Source: an uncultured Collinsella sp.
GTDB taxonomy: Bacteria > Actinomycetota > Coriobacteriia > Coriobacteriales > Coriobacteriaceae
Length of the DNA: 7,063 nucleotides
Reading direction: 5' to 3'
Assembly (NCBI GenBank): GCA_937989795.1
Contig: CALKBB010000283.1
Location: 1 to 7,063 of the forward strand
The notes under the pieces are model-generated. The model saw only the letters and a list, made by a program, of their open reading frames with translations. It was not told where the DNA came from and did no database searches. Position 1 is the stretch's first letter; each line of letters starts with the position of its first letter. This document shows, in pieces, positions 5,012 through 7,063 of this stretch. Made by a program: the position numbers and the translations under genes.

Positions 5012-6282
5012 TGAAACAGACCACGAACACCGCTGCAACCACGCTCGAGCAAGTTAATGCGATGCCTGCCGCCACTTGGGGTTGGCTGCGCATGAACCAG
5101 ACCAAGCTTGAGCTTTCTAACGAACTTACCGTCGCTCCTGCCGAGGCCGTTGAGGTCGAGGGGCTGGACGAGCAGTTCCGCGGCGCTGCCGACGCCTTCG
5201 ACGCCGCCATGGACGCCATGGCCGAGCGCTTCCCCGAGCGCCGCGCCTCCGCCCCCGGTGATGCCGCCGACCGCGCCCACATCACGCCCGAGACCGAGCT
5301 TGACGTGCCCGCCACCTCCATCTACCAGGCCGGTGCCATCAAGCTCGAGGAAGAGCTCTCGCCTGCTGAAGCCTTCGAGACCGGCATGGGCGAGGCTGCC
5401 TACACCTACCTGGCCGACCACGCCACCAAGCGCATCGTCATCGATGTGCCCGCATACCAGCACGCGACGGCTACCGTGCGCGTGAGTGGCGTCGACGCAG
5501 CGGCTGCGATTGCCGCCATCGACGCCGTCGCCCGTCCGCAGGCAACGCTCGATCTGCGCATAGCCCTGGACTCCCCCGTCAACGGCCAAGGCGTCGTGGG
5601 CTCCGTGCTGCGCGTGTGCGCTCACGAGTACGCCACTGTCAATGTGACCTGCACGCAGACGCTCGACGATAGCTGGATCGCACTCGACGACACCGGCCTG
5701 TTCCTGGACGAGGGTGCCCGTGTCAACGTGCAACACACCGTCCTGGGTGCCGGCGCCAGCACCACCGGCCTTGCCGGCGACCTGCTGGGCGACACCGCCA
5801 AGGTGACGATCGATACCGATTACCTGGGCGCCCGCGAGCAGGTGCGCGACTTTAACTATGAGCTGCGCCACCGCGGCCGCAAGACCGAGTGCGAAATCGA
5901 CGCCAACGGCGTGCTGACCGGTACGTCTAAGAAGGTCTACCGCGGCACCATCGACCTCGTGCACGGCTGCAAGGGCGCAACCGGCACCGAGCGCGAAACC
6001 GTGCTGTTGGCCAACAAGGGCGTCGACAACAAGACCGTCCCCGTCATCCTGTGCGACGAGGACGACGTCGCCGGCAATCACGGCGCCACCATCGGTCACG
6101 TCCGCGACGAGCAGCTGTTCTACCTCGCCTGCCGCGGCCTTGACCAAAACGCTGCCGAGGACCTGTTCATTCGCGCCAAACTGGAGGACGCCGCACTTTC
6201 CGCGACCGACGAGCGCACCCGCGCCGCCGTCATCCGTCTGGGCAACAACCTGATCGATAACTTTGAGGAGGAGCTCGCATGA
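5011..6282 (+). CDS. sufD: SufD, Fe-S cluster assembly scaffold subunit
   Basis: A 423-residue SufD, the paralogue that pairs with SufB in the SufBC2D scaffold. The N-terminal part (about residues 1-100) is Ala/Glu-rich and poorly conserved, as in the family. The beta-helix core runs from about 100 to 360, and the C-terminal helical part has the diagnostic NHGATIGHVRDEQLFYLACRG segment. H357 in that segment corresponds to E. coli SufD His360, needed for cluster building at the SufB-SufD interface. Unlike SufB it lacks the EGCSAP-type sulfur-entry motif, which supports SufD over a second SufB. AAGGAG at 4995-5000 serves as ribosome binding site with a 10-nt spacer, inside the sufB 3' end. The stop overlaps sufS by 4 nt (ATGA), so stoichiometric expression by translational coupling is likely. 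Confidence 0.95.
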   Translation: MKQTTNTAATTLEQVNAMPAATWGWLRMNQTKLELSNELTVAPAEAVEVEGLDEQFRGAADAFDAAMDAMAERFPERRASAPGDAADRAHITPETELDVPATSIYQAGAIKLEEELSPAEAFETGMGEAAYTYLADHATKRIVIDVPAYQHATATVRVSGVDAAAAIAAIDAVARPQATLDLRIALDSPVNGQGVVGSVLRVCAHEYATVNVTCTQTLDDSWIALDDTGLFLDEGARVNVQHTVLGAGASTTGLAGDLLGDTAKVTIDTDYLGAREQVRDFNYELRHRGRKTECEIDANGVLTGTSKKVYRGTIDLVHGCKGATGTERETVLLANKGVDNKTVPVILCDEDDVAGNHGATIGHVRDEQLFYLACRGLDQNAAEDLFIRAKLEDAALSATDERTRAAVIRLGNNLIDNFEEELA

Positions 6283-7063
6283 TCGACACCGAGCACGTTA
6301 AATGCGACACCTGTACCGCACCGGAGCCTATGGAGCTCGACGCCAGCGACGAGGCCTCGCGCGGCTGGCCTACCGTCGACATCGAAACCAATCCCTACAA
6401 GGCGCAGTTCCCGCTGTTCCAGCAGCACCCCGAGATCGCCTTCCTCGATAGCGCCGCCACCGCGCAGCGCCCCGCCTGCGTGCTCGACGCCGAGCGTGAC
6501 TTCTACCAGCGCATGAACGCCAACCCCCTGCGCGGCCTGTACTCGCTGTCCGTCGAGGCCACCGAGGCCATCGCGAAGGTGCGCCAGCAGATCGCCGACG
6601 TCATCGGCGCGCCCCAGGCCAACGAGGTCGTCTTCACCCGCAACACGAGTGAGTCGCTCAACCTGATCGCCAAGAGCTTTGCGCCCACGGTCCTCGAGCC
6701 GGGCGACGAGGTCGTCATCACCATCATGGAGCACCACTCCAACCTGATCCCGTGGCAGCAGGTCTGCCGCGAGACCGGCGCCAAGCTCGTCTACCTCTAC
6801 CCCACCAAGACCGGCCAGCTCACGACCGAGGAAGTGCTTGCCAAGGTGGGCCCCAAGACCAAGATCTTGGCCGTGGGTCAGGTCTCTAACGTCCTGGGCG
6901 TCGAGAACCCGGTCAAGAATCTCGGCAAGCTCGTGCACAAGTATGGCGGCTATCTGGTCGTCGACGGCGCGCAGTCGCTGCCGCATATGCCGGTCAACGT
7001 GGCAGATCTGGGCGCCGATTTCTTTGCCTTTAGCGCGCACAAGGCCATGGGTCCCATGGGCAT
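6279..7063 (+). CDS. sufS: SufS, group II cysteine desulfurase, 3' end outside window
   Basis: The first 261 codons of a PLP-dependent cysteine desulfurase that converts cysteine to alanine and holds the released sulfur as a persulfide for SufB, usually via SufE or SufU. Visible features: the start of the fold at FPLFQQHPEIAFLDSAAT (44-61), EHHSNLIPWQ at 151-160 with the PLP-stacking H153, D229-G-A-Q232 in the cofactor site, and the Schiff-base lysine K255 in FSAHKAMGP. The catalytic cysteine lies beyond the window end. Residues 1-40 extend before the usual start and carry C9-x-x-C12. Several normally conserved positions differ: HRG-x-HTLS reads LRGLYSLS (84-91), THVSNVLG reads GQVSNVLG (200-207), and SGHK reads SAHK. 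GAGGAGGAG at 6265-6273 lies 5 nt before the ATG, which overlaps the sufD stop. No sufE or sufU is visible; it would be expected downstream. Confidence 0.94.
   Translation, partial: MIDTEHVKCDTCTAPEPMELDASDEASRGWPTVDIETNPYKAQFPLFQQHPEIAFLDSAATAQRPACVLDAERDFYQRMNANPLRGLYSLSVEATEAIAKVRQQIADVIGAPQANEVVFTRNTSESLNLIAKSFAPTVLEPGDEVVITIMEHHSNLIPWQQVCRETGAKLVYLYPTKTGQLTTEEVLAKVGPKTKILAVGQVSNVLGVENPVKNLGKLVHKYGGYLVVDGAQSLPHMPVNVADLGADFFAFSAHKAMGPMG

Noticed and set aside
3761..6147. Two very long overlapping minus-strand reading frames (3761-5038 and 4861-6147) opposite sufB and sufD
   Set aside because: They are antisense to clearly recognised suf genes. Their Val/Gly/Asp/His-rich composition is what a GC-ending codon bias yields on the opposite strand, and no family motif is seen.
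6120..7040. Minus-strand reading frame of 306 codons opposite sufD and sufS
   Set aside because: Same antisense shadow effect; the plus strand encodes an unmistakable SufD C-terminus and SufS.
1..7063. CRISPR array, tRNA, rRNA, insertion sequence or phage genes
   Set aside because: No regularly spaced repeats, cloverleaf-like segments, transposase motifs or terminal repeats of insertion-sequence type were seen on either strand.

Overview
This window reads as the chromosome of a high-GC Gram-positive bacterium. The protein sequences look most like the class Coriobacteriia, probably a gut Collinsella or close relative. That placement is an impression from protein style, codon use and gene order; no database search was run.

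Layout. (1) Positions 1-1303, minus strand: the first 434 codons of a large secreted protein with a signal peptide, a probable lysozyme-like peptidoglycan-hydrolase domain and a long Ser/Asp/Asn/Gly-rich low-complexity region that runs off the window edge. (2) Positions 1430-2563, minus strand: a tight three-gene set transcribed in the order Rrf2-type regulator, MntA-like minimal nucleotidyltransferase, HepT/HI0074-like HEPN protein. The last two form a MNT-HEPN toxin-antitoxin type pair. (3) Positions 2564-2785: a divergent control region packed with dyad symmetry. (4) Positions 2786-7063, plus strand: the SUF iron-sulfur cluster assembly operon sufC-sufB-sufD-sufS, with sufS cut by the window end.

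How the parts fit. SufC (ATPase), SufB and SufD form the SufBC2D scaffold on which Fe-S clusters are built. SufS is the PLP-dependent cysteine desulfurase that supplies the sulfur. The Rrf2 protein has three cysteines placed as in cluster-binding family members such as IscR, so it is very probably a cluster sensor that controls the divergent suf operon and its own gene. A large nested inverted repeat directly upstream of its start codon is the obvious candidate operator.

The most unusual point is the MNT-HEPN pair directly behind the Rrf2 regulator: 8 nt separate the genes, the ribosome binding site abuts the regulator's stop codon, and no separate promoter is visible. If they are co-transcribed, a toxin-antitoxin module would be under Fe-S-responsive control. 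The pair also looks more AT-rich than the suf genes, which suggests it was inserted later. No RNA genes, CRISPR arrays, transposases or phage genes were seen.
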